From positions 1 through 64,000 of the forward strand of contig NZ_BAUA01000075.1 in NCBI RefSeq assembly GCF_000710915.1: DNA of 64,000 bases, given 5' to 3'. Of the stretch, positions 51,128 to 59,797 are shown piece by piece. Position numbers and translations under genes: made by a program. How positions within the stretch are numbered: position 1 is the first letter of the stretch; every line of letters starts with the position of its first letter. Under the pieces are notes generated by a model. That model ran no database searches, had not been told where the DNA came from, and was given only the letters and a program-made list of their open reading frames with translations. Source of the DNA: Nocardia brasiliensis IFM 10847 (GTDB lineage Bacteria; Actinomycetota; Actinomycetes; Mycobacteriales; Mycobacteriaceae).

Positions 51128-53367
51128 GCCGGTCCGCGCCAGCAGGAGTGGACAGCAGCACGCGACACCGGCTGGGACTGATCGATCACGGTTTCGTGCC
51201 GCGCAAACTCACCGTCAGCTATGTGGCGATCTGTACCGGGACGGTCGATATCGCGCTGCTGCACACCGCCTTCGGGTTGTTGTGCCGCAAGTATCCGATG
51301 CTGACCGGCACGATCGAGATCACCGGCGACGAGTGCTGCCTCCGGATTCCCGGCGACGGCACCAGCGCGGCCGGCACCGAGACTGTGGTGGGCCCGATCG
51401 CCGACTGGCTCGCCACCGCGGCACGCTCCCCCCTCGATCCTGCCCACAGCCTGGCGAAACTCACCATCGTCAGCGACCGCGACCGGACTGCGGTCGCGCT
51501 GCAGGTCAGTCACGCGATCAACGACGCCACCCTCGGCTTGGAGCTACTCGCGTATTTCTGGCACACCGCCGCCACCCTCGCCAGGACCGCCGCGCTCCCG
51601 GGCACCACTCCGGTCTACCCGCACAGCCTCGAACAGGCCTACCGTGCGCGGGGCTTGGCCTTGCCCGAGCTCGATCTCCCAACGTCGGGCGCGGTACACA
51701 GCATCCCGGCCGCCGACCGCGGTGAGGGGGCAGGATTCGCGCCCGCGCCGGAAGGACGGATCGCCCTGTCTCGAGCCGACACCGCCGCGCTACGCGCGCA
51801 CGCGCGGGCAGCGGGCGTGACGCTGCACGCTCTGCTGACGGCGGCGATCGTGCGCGCCGAACGCGCGATCCTCACCGAGTTCGGCGACGCCACCGATCTG
51901 CCGATGATCATGTTTCATCCGGTTGACCTGCGCACTCACCTGCGGCCCGTGGCGCAGGCCGACGAGGTCACCAATGCGCTGGGGTTCGCGCCGACGGTCA
52001 CCGTCTGCGAGCCCGGCACCGACCTGGAAGTCCTTGCGGCCCAGGCCAAGACGCAGATCGTCGCCGGAATCCAGACCGGCGCGGCACTGACGGTTATGCG
52101 GGCCGCGGCGGGGATCGCCGCACACGGCGGCCCGCGCAAGGGTGTCGGGAACTTCCTCACCAACTGGGGCGTGGTGCCCGACCTCGCCGTCCCGGCCGGG
52201 GTCGAGATCGTCGACTTCCACGGCTTCGCGACCTCCGAACCGGTTTCCTGGGTCGGCTATTTCGTCTCCACCTTCGCCGGGCGCGCCGCCCTCGAGCTCG
52301 CGTTCTCCCCGCGATTCCATACACCCGCGCAGATCGCCGCACTGCGCGCGCTGATCTGCGCCAACCTCACCGAGCTGACGGTCCGCCGGCCCGGTCCCGG
52401 TAGCCGGCGCCCGGGGCGCGTGCAGGGCGTCGAACGTCGCGGACCCGGCAGATCGCTGGTTTGGCAAACACCCCCAGTTACGTTACAGTCACTCACTGTA
52501 ACGAAAGTAGGTGGCTCTCCCGCACCAGAGCGGGCGAGACCACCCTCGTTTGAAGGAGAGACATCCATGAGCAACCACTTCGCCGCCTCGATCAAGGCCG
52601 CCCTTGCCGCCCTGGTGCCGGGCGCGCACACCGACCGTGCCGAGGATGGGGCGCCGAAGCCGACAGTGGTGCTGGTGCACGGCGCGTTCGCGGACGCCTC
52701 CGGCTGGGCAGCCGTCGCCGCGCGGCTGCACCGGCGCGGGTTCCCGGTGATCGCGGTCCCGAACCCGCTTCGCGGCCTGGCCCACGACAGCGCCTACCTC
52801 CAAGGCTTGCTGGCCGGGATCGAGGGTCCGAAGATCCTGGTCGGGCACTCCTACGCCGGCGCGGTCATCTCCAATGCCGCCCCCGCCGTCGCCGACGTCA
52901 CGGCGCTGGTGTTCGTCGCGGCGTTCGTCCCCGACACGGGCGAGGCACTCGGCGGCCTCCTCGAAGCGCACGCCGACGCGTCGGTGCCGCCGCTGCCGCA
53001 GCAGGTGTTCCAGTACACCCGTCCCGACGGGTCGACCGGGACGGAGGTGTGGCTGGACCACGCCCAGTTCGCGAACGCATTCGCCGCCGACGTCGACGCC
53101 GCCACCGCCGCCTACCTGGCGATCTCCCAGCGCCCGGTCGCCGCCGAGGCGTTCGGTGAACCCGCCACGGCCGCCGGATGGAAGACCATCCCCTCCTGGG
53201 CGCTGGTCGCGACCAAGGACCACGCCATCGCGCCGCGCCTGGAACGGTTCATGGCCGACCGCGCCGGCGCCACCGTCAGCGAGGTCGATTCCTCGCACGC
53301 AGTCATGCTCAGCCACCCCGACGCGGTTCTCGAGGTGATCGAGCAGGCGTATCAGGGCACCCGCTGA
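51124..53367 (+). CDS. PapA/condensation-like acyltransferase reading through into a hydrolase, 747 aa
   Basis: The GTG at 51124 overlaps the thioesterase stop. The first about 420 residues are a condensation/PapA-like acyltransferase. It has RKLTVSYVAICTGTVDIALL, VALQVSHAINDATLGLELL (where HxxxDG becomes H-A-I-N-D-A), LPMIMFHPVDLRTHLRP and NFLTNWGVVPDL. There is no stop at the natural end, so the frame crosses an Arg/Pro-rich linker of about 60 residues and enters the hydrolase that has its own start at 52567. The linker DNA holds an operator and a ribosome-binding site, which favours two genes with a lost stop over a true fusion. Family of the N-terminal half: well supported; fusion: doubtful. 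Confidence 0.6.
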   Translation: MSRSAPAGVDSSTRHRLGLIDHGFVPRKLTVSYVAICTGTVDIALLHTAFGLLCRKYPMLTGTIEITGDECCLRIPGDGTSAAGTETVVGPIADWLATAARSPLDPAHSLAKLTIVSDRDRTAVALQVSHAINDATLGLELLAYFWHTAATLARTAALPGTTPVYPHSLEQAYRARGLALPELDLPTSGAVHSIPAADRGEGAGFAPAPEGRIALSRADTAALRAHARAAGVTLHALLTAAIVRAERAILTEFGDATDLPMIMFHPVDLRTHLRPVAQADEVTNALGFAPTVTVCEPGTDLEVLAAQAKTQIVAGIQTGAALTVMRAAAGIAAHGGPRKGVGNFLTNWGVVPDLAVPAGVEIVDFHGFATSEPVSWVGYFVSTFAGRAALELAFSPRFHTPAQIAALRALICANLTELTVRRPGPGSRRPGRVQGVERRGPGRSLVWQTPPVTLQSLTVTKVGGSPAPERARPPSFEGETSMSNHFAASIKAALAALVPGAHTDRAEDGAPKPTVVLVHGAFADASGWAAVAARLHRRGFPVIAVPNPLRGLAHDSAYLQGLLAGIEGPKILVGHSYAGAVISNAAPAVADVTALVFVAAFVPDTGEALGGLLEAHADASVPPLPQQVFQYTRPDGSTGTEVWLDHAQFANAFAADVDAATAAYLAISQRPVAAEAFGEPATAAGWKTIPSWALVATKDHAIAPRLERFMADRAGATVSEVDSSHAVMLSHPDAVLEVIEQAYQGTR
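52484..52506. promoter_or_regulatory. TetR-type operator, copy 1 (TACAGTC-N5-CTGTAACGAAA)
   Basis: The core is the perfect dyad CGTTACAGT-N5-ACTGTAACG at 52481-52503. A copy with the same spacing and 18 identical positions is found at 54442-54464, just before a TetR gene. It lies 61 bp upstream of the hydrolase ATG. Confidence 0.7.
52567..53367 (+). CDS. Alpha/beta hydrolase, 266 aa
   Basis: AAGGAGAG stands at the right distance before the ATG at 52567. The fold shows PTVVLVHGAFADASGWAAVA (oxyanion region), the nucleophile elbow ILVGHSYAGAVISNA, the Asp-bearing ALVATKDHAIAP and the His in DSSHAVMLSHPDAV. Hydrolases with this VHGAFADASGW start are common in actinomycetes and often sit in TetR-controlled units. 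It is probably transcribed from its own promoter with an upstream operator and ends in a strong hairpin. The substrate is unknown. Confidence 0.85.
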   Translation: MSNHFAASIKAALAALVPGAHTDRAEDGAPKPTVVLVHGAFADASGWAAVAARLHRRGFPVIAVPNPLRGLAHDSAYLQGLLAGIEGPKILVGHSYAGAVISNAAPAVADVTALVFVAAFVPDTGEALGGLLEAHADASVPPLPQQVFQYTRPDGSTGTEVWLDHAQFANAFAADVDAATAAYLAISQRPVAAEAFGEPATAAGWKTIPSWALVATKDHAIAPRLERFMADRAGATVSEVDSSHAVMLSHPDAVLEVIEQAYQGTR

Positions 53368-53385
53368 CCCGCGTTCTCTGCCGGG

Positions 53386-53414
53386 GGCCGGGGAGGGAAT
53401 ACCCCTCCCCGGCC
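53386..53414. terminator. GC-rich hairpin after the hydrolase gene
   Basis: Arms of 12 bp (GGCCGGGGAGGG / CCCTCCCCGGCC) with a 5-nt loop lie between the hydrolase stop and the flavin-reductase gene. It may terminate or attenuate transcription between the two. Confidence 0.7.
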
Positions 53415-53454
53415 GCCACTACGTCCTTCCCCGCTGATCAGGAGTACCACGACC

Positions 53455-54033
53455 ATGTCCGACCTACGGTTTCTCGCCCTGTCCGGCAGCCTGCGCCGCG
53501 GCTCGCACAACTCCGGCCTGCTGGCCGCGCTGCCCGCGCTCGCCCCCGCCGGAGTGACCATCGACCTCGACACCGACCTGGGTGCCCTGCCCCACTTCAA
53601 CCAGGACCTCGAAACCGACCCACCCGCGGCGGTCGCCGAATTGCGGCAACGGGTGGCCGCCGCGGACGGGGTCCTGCTCGCCACCCCCGAATACAACTCC
53701 GCAATCCCGGGTGTACTGGGCAACGCCCTGGACTGGCTCTCGCGCCCGGCCACGGACCCCGCGCTGGGTGGGAAACCGGTCGCGATCCTCGGTGCGTCCC
53801 CGTCGCAGTTCGGCACCGCCCGCGCCCAGCTGGTCCTGCGCCAGATCCTGCACCGCATCGGCGCACCGGTGGTCGCCGGGCCCGAGGTGACCGTCTTCCG
53901 ATCCCACCTGCGCCTCGACGCCACGGGCACGTTCGTCCCCGACGAGATCACCCGAACCCTGCTGCGCCAGCTCTTGGACGGCCTGATCGAGCTGGCCGAG
54001 CGGACCCGCGCAGTGCCCGCCCGCAGCGCCTGA
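53455..54033 (+). CDS. NADPH-dependent FMN reductase, 192 aa
   Basis: The flavodoxin-like fold has the FMN phosphate loop LALSGSLRRGSHNSGLLAAL, the ring-binding GVLLATPEYNSAIPGVLGNALDWLSR and KPVAILGASPSQFGTARAQLVLRQ. This is the azoreductase/SsuE-like NADPH:FMN reductase family, about 180-200 aa. It follows the hydrolase gene in the same direction, and a TetR gene with the same operator lies shortly downstream. A role in quinone or electrophile detoxification fits the context, but it is inferred. Confidence 0.92.
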   Translation: MSDLRFLALSGSLRRGSHNSGLLAALPALAPAGVTIDLDTDLGALPHFNQDLETDPPAAVAELRQRVAAADGVLLATPEYNSAIPGVLGNALDWLSRPATDPALGGKPVAILGASPSQFGTARAQLVLRQILHRIGAPVVAGPEVTVFRSHLRLDATGTFVPDEITRTLLRQLLDGLIELAERTRAVPARSA

Positions 54034-54088
54034 CCCGCTTGCTGTCCGGCCACCGCACCCGCGCGCTCGCGCCCAGAGGAGGAAACCC

Positions 54089-54436
54089 ATGCCGCACCCA
54101 TTCATTCCGCCGTTCGCCGTGGTCCGCCCGGGTGAACGACGGCACGTGCCGCTCCCCGGGTTCGGCGCGGACTTCGAATTCGACACCCCCCTGACCCACG
54201 GCGCGGTGTCGAGGGCGGAGCACCCCTTCGCCGTCTGCCAGATCACTCCACCGCACGCGCCTACTCCACCGACGGTGCCGACATCGCCGACCCGCATGCC
54301 CGGTTCGCCCTCGTCGTCGAAGCGGGGCTCGACGGCGAGCGAATCACCACCGCGTCGGCCGCCGGCACCAGGCCGCCGAAGGCCCGCGCGAGCATCCACC
54401 GCGGTCTGCCGCCCCGACACCGGCTGCACCCGTTGA
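54089..54436 (+). pseudogene. Truncated cupin-domain protein remnant
   Basis: The first about 50 residues (FAVVRPGERRHVPLPGFGAD, TPLTHGAVSRAEHPFAV) match the N-terminus of small actinobacterial cupins. After ITPPHAPT the frame turns into Pro/Ser/Arg-rich sequence without fold. The rest of the cupin, including most metal-binding residues, is absent from all frames here. This looks like the left-over of a cupin gene after deletion and frameshift. It sits between the flavin reductase and the TetR gene. Confidence 0.5.
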
Positions 54437-54441
54437 AGGAA

Positions 54442-54464
54442 TACAGTCGTGTCCTGTAACGAAA
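54442..54464. promoter_or_regulatory. TetR-type operator, copy 2 (TACAGTC-N5-CTGTAACGAAA)
   Basis: It shares TACAGTC and CTGTAACGAAA with copy 1 at 52484-52506 in identical spacing, with only the central five bases different. It ends 16 bp before the TetR ATG at 54481, an ideal autoregulatory position. Confidence 0.7.
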
Positions 54465-54480
54465 CACGATCGGGGAGGCC

Positions 54481-55128
54481 ATGACCCAGCGCAGTGCAGC
54501 CACCGACCACCCGCAAGGCCGCCGTTCCGGCCCGCGCGGCGGACGTCCCCGCGACCCCGCCGTGGACGAGGCGATCCTCCTCGCAACGCGCCGCCGCCTG
54601 GTCACCGACGGCTACATCGGCATGGCCCTGGGCGATATCGCCGCCGACGCCGGAGTCACCCGCCCCACTCTCTACCGGCGCTGGCCAGGCAAACTCGAAC
54701 TCGTCATCGACGCCCTCGACTACGGCCTGCGCGCCCAGCTCGCCGCCACCCCACCCTTTCCGCTGGACGATATGACACCGGAAGCGGCGTTCACCGAGGC
54801 CATCCGCCGCGTCGACCCGTGCTACTACAACCCCGACGCCATCATCCTGCAGGGCGGATTCATCAGCGAAGCCGAACGCGTGCCCGAACTCCTCGCCCAC
54901 CTCGTCACCCGCGCCGTCGAACCCCGCGTCTCCCAGGTCGAAGACGTGCTGCGCCGGCTCATCGACCGCGGCGCAGTCCGCGCCGATACCGACACCCGCA
55001 CCGTAGCGACCATGGTCTTCGGCGCCTTCTTCGGCGCGTTCCTGCGCGGCGACGACACTGCCACCCGCGCCCGGCTGCCCGAACAGCTCGCCGCCACCCT
55101 CTGGCCCGCCCTCACCACCCAGCCCTGA
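54481..55128 (+). CDS. TetR-family regulator, 215 aa
   Basis: A clear TetR HTH (RPRDPAVDEAILLATRRRLVT, MALGDIAADAGVTRPTLYRRWPGKLELVIDAL) is followed by a helical ligand domain. GGGGAGG precedes the ATG. The matching operators upstream of this gene and upstream of the hydrolase/flavin-reductase unit suggest that it represses both itself and that unit. Ligand unknown. Confidence 0.92.
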   Translation: MTQRSAATDHPQGRRSGPRGGRPRDPAVDEAILLATRRRLVTDGYIGMALGDIAADAGVTRPTLYRRWPGKLELVIDALDYGLRAQLAATPPFPLDDMTPEAAFTEAIRRVDPCYYNPDAIILQGGFISEAERVPELLAHLVTRAVEPRVSQVEDVLRRLIDRGAVRADTDTRTVATMVFGAFFGAFLRGDDTATRARLPEQLAATLWPALTTQP

Positions 55129-55401
55129 CCGCCGCCGCCGGGCGAGCCGATCACCACCGAGTTCGATGGAATTCTGTGGTGACCGTGTCCGTCTCGACCG
55201 GCGAACAAATCCTGAGCGCCCTGGGTGGTGACGTCGAGCGGACGCAAACCGGATCACCGCCGGATCCTTCGTCGTCGACACCGCGGTCGGCGTCCGTATC
55301 GGCCCGGGACCCCTCGTCGAAGCTCTCGCCGCCGAGTCCGGACTACGACGCTGCGGTCACGAGCCTGCCCCTTCCCAACAGCAGCAGCCGCCACCCCGGA
55401 G
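55129..55401. other. Gap between TetR and the encapsulin/terpene operon, no gene recognised
   Basis: The 273-bp stretch between the convergent TetR and P450 genes has open frames on several strands, none with family features. No clear terminator was found. Confidence 0.35.
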
Positions 55402-56772
55402 TCACGGTGACCGCCTATTTGACGACCTGCGAGATCGGGGTATTGCGTACATGTGCAGGTTCTGTGGCTGCAACGTCGCGCTCAGACCGGCGCGAACCTT
55501 TTGGCCGGGTACGTGTTCCAAGCGCCAGCGGGCAGCGATAGATGCGAGAGTCAGAGTGGCTTCGGTCATGCCGAATGTGTCGCCTATACATTTTCGCGCA
55601 CCTGCGGAAAAAGGCAGTAGCGCATGTCGAGGTGGTTGGAGACGCTGCGGTTCCCAACGGCCGGGATCGAACGCTTCGGGATCGGTGTAGAGGTCGGGCC
55701 GGTGGTGAATGAGGTACGGACTGTAGACGACGGTAGTTCCGGCCGGCAGCAAATGGCCACCGAGACGAGTATCGGTGGTGACTATTCGGGTGAGAAACCA
55801 TGCGGGTGAGTAGAGCCGGAGCGTTTCTGTGATGATTCGTGTGGTCAGTCTCAGGCGCGGAAGATCGGCGTAGGTCGCTGTTCTGCCGCCGAGGACCGTG
55901 TCGGTCTCGGAGAGCAACTGCTGTTCGATCTCGGTGTGGCTGGCGAGCAGATGTAGCGCCCAGGCGAGCGTGGCGGCAGTGGTCTCCGTGCCGCCGAGAA
56001 GGAAGGCTACAAGGGTGCCACAGACGTCGGCGTCGTCGAAACTCTGCCGACCGTCTGCTGCTGCGGCATGCGTGCAGACCAGCGCCGAGAGCAGATCACC
56101 GTGGTCTGCGTGGTCGGCGAGGCGCCGAGCAACGATCTGACCGCAACAACGGAACAGACGAGAGCGAGCCTGCTCGCAGGAACGGCTTCTCGGCATAGGG
56201 AGCGGGGCTGAGAAGGTAGCCACCAACGTTCGCCGGTAGACCCAGTAGAAGAAGGTTCTTACGTCCTCGACGATCTGCTCGTGTTCGGTCGCGGTCAGCG
56301 CATCCGAGAATAGTGCGGTTATACTGACTTTCGCCGTAATTCCCATCATTTCGGTCGGAACGTCCAGCTTCTGCCCGGGGAACCAAGAGTTGATCGCCGA
56401 TTCGATGCAGCTACTCATGGTCCGGGCATAGCCGGGTAGCCGTGAGGGATGAAAAACAGGCTGGGCGAGGTGACGTAGCCGACGGTGGCTGTCGTGGGGG
56501 GCATTGAGAATTGAATTTCCACCCATGAACTCCCGTGTCCGCTCCCAAACAGGCCCACCTTTGTCGAAGACCTTGTCCCGGACGAGCACTTCTCTGGTCA
56601 TTTCCGAGGTACAGATGACAACCATGGTGTGGGAGCCGAGCCGGATACGGACCAGGCCACCGTGCACGGGCAGTGAGTTCATGAATTTCAGCGGATCGCG
56701 ACATAGCGGAATCAGGTGACCGATCAACGGCAGCGCCGCAGGGGCAGCCGGGATCGAGCTCAGATCCTTCAT
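55402..56772 (-). CDS. Cytochrome P450 of the encapsulin/terpene operon, 456 aa
   Basis: The P450 motifs are complete: I-helix FLLGGTETTAATLAWAL, ExxR in ITETLRLYSPAWF, the meander FDPGRWEPQRL and the haem loop FSAGARKCIGDTFGM. The N-terminus is LPLIGHLIPLCRDPLKFMNSLPVHGG. ATG at 56772 has GGAG upstream. It is the last gene of the operon, 23 bp after the terpene synthase gene, so it probably oxidises a terpene made here. It is paralogous to the P450 at 6590-8068 and resembles CYP183-type sesquiterpene oxidases. Confidence 0.92.
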   Translation of the reverse strand: MKDLSSIPAAPAALPLIGHLIPLCRDPLKFMNSLPVHGGLVRIRLGSHTMVVICTSEMTREVLVRDKVFDKGGPVWERTREFMGGNSILNAPHDSHRRLRHLAQPVFHPSRLPGYARTMSSCIESAINSWFPGQKLDVPTEMMGITAKVSITALFSDALTATEHEQIVEDVRTFFYWVYRRTLVATFSAPLPMPRSRSCEQARSRLFRCCGQIVARRLADHADHGDLLSALVCTHAAAADGRQSFDDADVCGTLVAFLLGGTETTAATLAWALHLLASHTEIEQQLLSETDTVLGGRTATYADLPRLRLTTRIITETLRLYSPAWFLTRIVTTDTRLGGHLLPAGTTVVYSPYLIHHRPDLYTDPEAFDPGRWEPQRLQPPRHALLPFSAGARKCIGDTFGMTEATLTLASIAARWRLEHVPGQKVRAGLSATLQPQNLHMYAIPRSRRSSNRRSP

Positions 56773-56795
56773 GGCATCTCCGAGAACGCGAGAAG

Positions 56796-58373
56796 TTAGA
56801 TGAAGTTCCACCACCAACGGATGGACGCGGGCGGTGTGATGCGGGTAAACAGGCGTGTAGGTGAGACGTCATGGATGGCGTCGTCAGATAGTCGGCCTGT
56901 GGAGACGGGGTGTCCAGTACCGTCGAGCGACGCATAGTAGCGGGGAAGCCGCCGCTGCCATTCCAGCGTTCCCCTGACCATATGGGACAGGTGCTTCACG
57001 TAGTCGCGAAGGGCCGGGTGGCCTGCGGTAGCTAATTTCTGTTCGAGTGTGACGAACAGCTCGGTAATCTCCTCCACCAGAGCACAGGCACGGTAAATCG
57101 CTTCTTGCCGAGAGCAACGATTCTCAGCAGCGATTATACCGACAACATTCGACTCGAGACTACGCTGATCACGTTCACGCGCGTAAGACGGAATATCGGT
57201 CGAGACATTGAACAACAGCCCGGCAGCGTCGGTGATCGCCCGCACCTCAGGTAAATTCCTGGTCGTGAAGTCCAAGCATGTTCCCCCGATGACCTCAATG
57301 AGTGGAATCGTGACCAGATAAGCTCCGTCAGAACCGCGCGCGATCATGTGCTCGTCCAGGCTACGCATATAATTGCCGGAACGATCGGAAACACCACAGC
57401 CCGCGCCCAATGCCCACTGGAAATGTGCCATAGAAACCAGCATTGCATGTTCGGCACTTGTACGAGCCCGCACCCGGGCCATGATATCACCCAAAGCGGC
57501 AGCGAAGCTGTCGAAAGCACGATCACCTATCGGCCCACGCTCAGGATCCATCGAGTATTGCATAAGGTTCAAAACCACATGGTTGTAGGCAGTCGGATCC
57601 CACGCATACGGGCCGTCGTCACAATAGTAATCATCGAACAGCAGCGCCCACATCAACCAATCCGACATCAACTGCACCCCCTCCTCATCGGCAGTCGGGC
57701 CATACATACATGCCAGATCACCAGTACACATCCTCCGGGCCGAGCTCAGCAAATCAGCACCGACTCCCATCCTCCGAAAGAACTCTTCCGAACCCAGCTG
57801 AAAACTCAGCCCGTCCCCATATGAAAACAACTCCAACGGACACCAAATAGGAGGAATATTTAACGCACCACCTAAACCATCACCAGCCGACCTTTCCCGA
57901 AAAAACACATCGTCCAAGGCCGCGACCAAGCCGGAAGAGCGCCACCGCGGGACAGCCAACGCATGCGACGAACTCGCGAGACCCCGCCCAGGCGGCGAGG
58001 AAACCACGCGGTGCATCCGATCACTGAAGCCATCGATCGTCCTACTATCGGACCCGGCCGAACACCTTTCTGGCTCCGCTCCGGCTAGATCGACACTTTC
58101 AGACTCAGTCGGACCCGGCCACGTGGGTCCAAGCAAACGGAGCAGCTGGTTTGGTTGCCCGGTCCCGCTCGCTCCGGCAGGATCAGTAACGTCGCCTATT
58201 CGCGCGAGAGCGTTCGTAGCGTCGACGCCGCCGAGTGCAGTCGCACAGTCTTCCACCCGATGCTCGACAGCCTCCGAATGTGCGGGGTCGATCCCGAACA
58301 AGCGCCCGACATCCGCGGCCACAGTACCGATCCCGGTGAAACCGTGGACAACAGGAAGCGATGGTGTTGACAT
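56796..58373 (-). CDS. Class I terpene synthase with long disordered N-terminus (candidate encapsulin cargo), 525 aa
   Basis: The terpene cyclase domain starts near residue 170. The metal motif is LLFDDYYCDDGP (D247, D248 and later acids), close to the DDCYCED of 2-methylisoborneol synthase. The second metal motif reads TDIPSYARE at 392-400, with Thr replacing the usual first Asn but S396 and E400 kept. RY occurs near the end (LPRYY). Residues 1-160 are disordered-looking and rich in Ser, Pro, Gly and Ala. They hold HGFTGIGTVAADVGRLFG near the start and LLRLLGPTWPGPT near residue 77-95, both like the cargo-loading motif region of encapsulated terpene cyclases (GPTGPGT type). The gene begins 8 bp after the adjacent shell gene. 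Confidence 0.88.
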   Translation of the reverse strand: MSTPSLPVVHGFTGIGTVAADVGRLFGIDPAHSEAVEHRVEDCATALGGVDATNALARIGDVTDPAGASGTGQPNQLLRLLGPTWPGPTESESVDLAGAEPERCSAGSDSRTIDGFSDRMHRVVSSPPGRGLASSSHALAVPRWRSSGLVAALDDVFFRERSAGDGLGGALNIPPIWCPLELFSYGDGLSFQLGSEEFFRRMGVGADLLSSARRMCTGDLACMYGPTADEEGVQLMSDWLMWALLFDDYYCDDGPYAWDPTAYNHVVLNLMQYSMDPERGPIGDRAFDSFAAALGDIMARVRARTSAEHAMLVSMAHFQWALGAGCGVSDRSGNYMRSLDEHMIARGSDGAYLVTIPLIEVIGGTCLDFTTRNLPEVRAITDAAGLLFNVSTDIPSYARERDQRSLESNVVGIIAAENRCSRQEAIYRACALVEEITELFVTLEQKLATAGHPALRDYVKHLSHMVRGTLEWQRRLPRYYASLDGTGHPVSTGRLSDDAIHDVSPTRLFTRITPPASIRWWWNFI

Positions 58374-58381
58374 GTGTTCTC

Positions 58382-59797
58382 CTAAACGATCCCTACATCG
58401 ACATGTTCGAGCAACGCGATAGCATCCGGCACAAGAACCGCGGCAGAGAAATAGCCGGTAACCAAGTAGCTGGCGACGGCATGCTCATCGACGCCCATGA
58501 ATCGCATCGTGATGCCGGCGTCGTATTCGTCGGGCATACCCGTTTGATGCAAACCCACGACGCCTTGATCGTCGGCGCCGGCGCGGACTGTGATGATCGA
58601 CGTACTTTGACGGTCTGTGATCGGTATATGGAGGCACGGAAAGAATGGGACACCGGCCCAGACCGTCACGGGGCGATCGTGGACCCGGATGACATCTGGC
58701 ACGAGCCCACGTCGATTGCATTCGCGACGGAATGCGGATATGACCCGCGGGTGGCCGAACATATGGGTGGCGTCCCGGCACACTTCCAGAAGTGAATCGA
58801 TGTCGTCGGGTTTCGGCGGGCCTGATCCTGTCGAGATACGTTGATCGTTGTCGACATTGTGAAGCAACCCGAAGTTTCGATTGTTTATCAACTCCCATTC
58901 GCCACGCTCTCGTATTTCCTCGACCACGAGCCCGAGTTGCTCATGGAATTGATTCATCGGATCGTTGTACAGGTCCTGCACACGGGTATGCACACGCAGA
59001 ATGGATTGAGCCAGAGACAGCTCGTATTCTCGTGGATCCACGTCGTACTCGACATATGTTTGCGAAATCGCCGGTTCGCCTTCATGGCCAGAGGTGACAT
59101 CTACGACGGCTTCACCTTTAGCATTGACCCGCAGGGCAGAATTTGTCATGAATGCGGTTATATGCTGCCGGAGGTCGGCATGGTCTTCGAATACGTCCAG
59201 GAATTCATTCCACGGGATGATGACGATCGTGGATGCGGTGGTTGCACGGACCGTGGCCGACCAAACGGGGTCGTCTTGGAGTAATGCTTCGTCACCGAGG
59301 TGGTCACCGTCGGTCAGTATCCCTACCAGTTGAGGGATTCCGTAGGAGTCGGTGATGGTCCGTTCGAGACGTCCGTGGACGACGGCAAGGGCGAACCGGA
59401 CCTCCTGCCCCTGTGTGACAAGTGTTTCACCACTTGGTACAGTCCGTGGACGACACCTGCTGGCGAGCTTTCGAAGAACATCGAGATTGCCATATCCATG
59501 CAATACGGGTATTTCGGTCAAGGATTCCGGTATGACCTGAATATTTTCAATGCCCGTTTGAACGAAGGCGACACAACCGCGACTACGGCGGAGAGTCCGC
59601 CGGCGGTTGACCCGGTACACGCCACCGACTGCCTCGACCCACGGCAGCTGATCGAGTAACCACCGGTCGGTGATGCCAGCCATCTGTGGCGATGTTTTAG
59701 TGGTATCGGCCAGATTACGGGCTCCGAGCGTGCCCAAGGCCTGAGCGTCAACCATCCGGGGAATGTCGGCCGGGTCATAGTCCCGTACGGTGATCAT
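58382..59797 (-). CDS. Family 2B encapsulin shell protein A with cNMP-binding insertion, 471 aa
   Basis: Shell hallmarks of Family 2 encapsulins (HK97 fold) are seen at both ends. At the N-terminus there is ARNLADTTKTSPQMAGITDRWLL and YRVNRRRTLRR. In the core there are VEYDVDPREYELSLAQSILRV, VQDLYNDPMNQFHEQLGLVV, LINNRNFGLLHNVDNDQRI and FGHPRVISAFRRECNRRGL. At the end there is FMGVDEHAVASYLVTGYFSAAVLVPDAIALLEHV. Inserted at about residues 95-205 is a cyclic-nucleotide-binding-type domain (TVPSGETLVTQGQ, ILTDGDHLGDEALL). This makes it subfamily 2B, the group of Streptomyces EshA. The ATG overlaps the stop of the upstream terpene synthase (ATGA). Sixty-mer or larger shells form from such proteins. 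Confidence 0.93.
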   Translation of the reverse strand: MITVRDYDPADIPRMVDAQALGTLGARNLADTTKTSPQMAGITDRWLLDQLPWVEAVGGVYRVNRRRTLRRSRGCVAFVQTGIENIQVIPESLTEIPVLHGYGNLDVLRKLASRCRPRTVPSGETLVTQGQEVRFALAVVHGRLERTITDSYGIPQLVGILTDGDHLGDEALLQDDPVWSATVRATTASTIVIIPWNEFLDVFEDHADLRQHITAFMTNSALRVNAKGEAVVDVTSGHEGEPAISQTYVEYDVDPREYELSLAQSILRVHTRVQDLYNDPMNQFHEQLGLVVEEIRERGEWELINNRNFGLLHNVDNDQRISTGSGPPKPDDIDSLLEVCRDATHMFGHPRVISAFRRECNRRGLVPDVIRVHDRPVTVWAGVPFFPCLHIPITDRQSTSIITVRAGADDQGVVGLHQTGMPDEYDAGITMRFMGVDEHAVASYLVTGYFSAAVLVPDAIALLEHVDVGIV

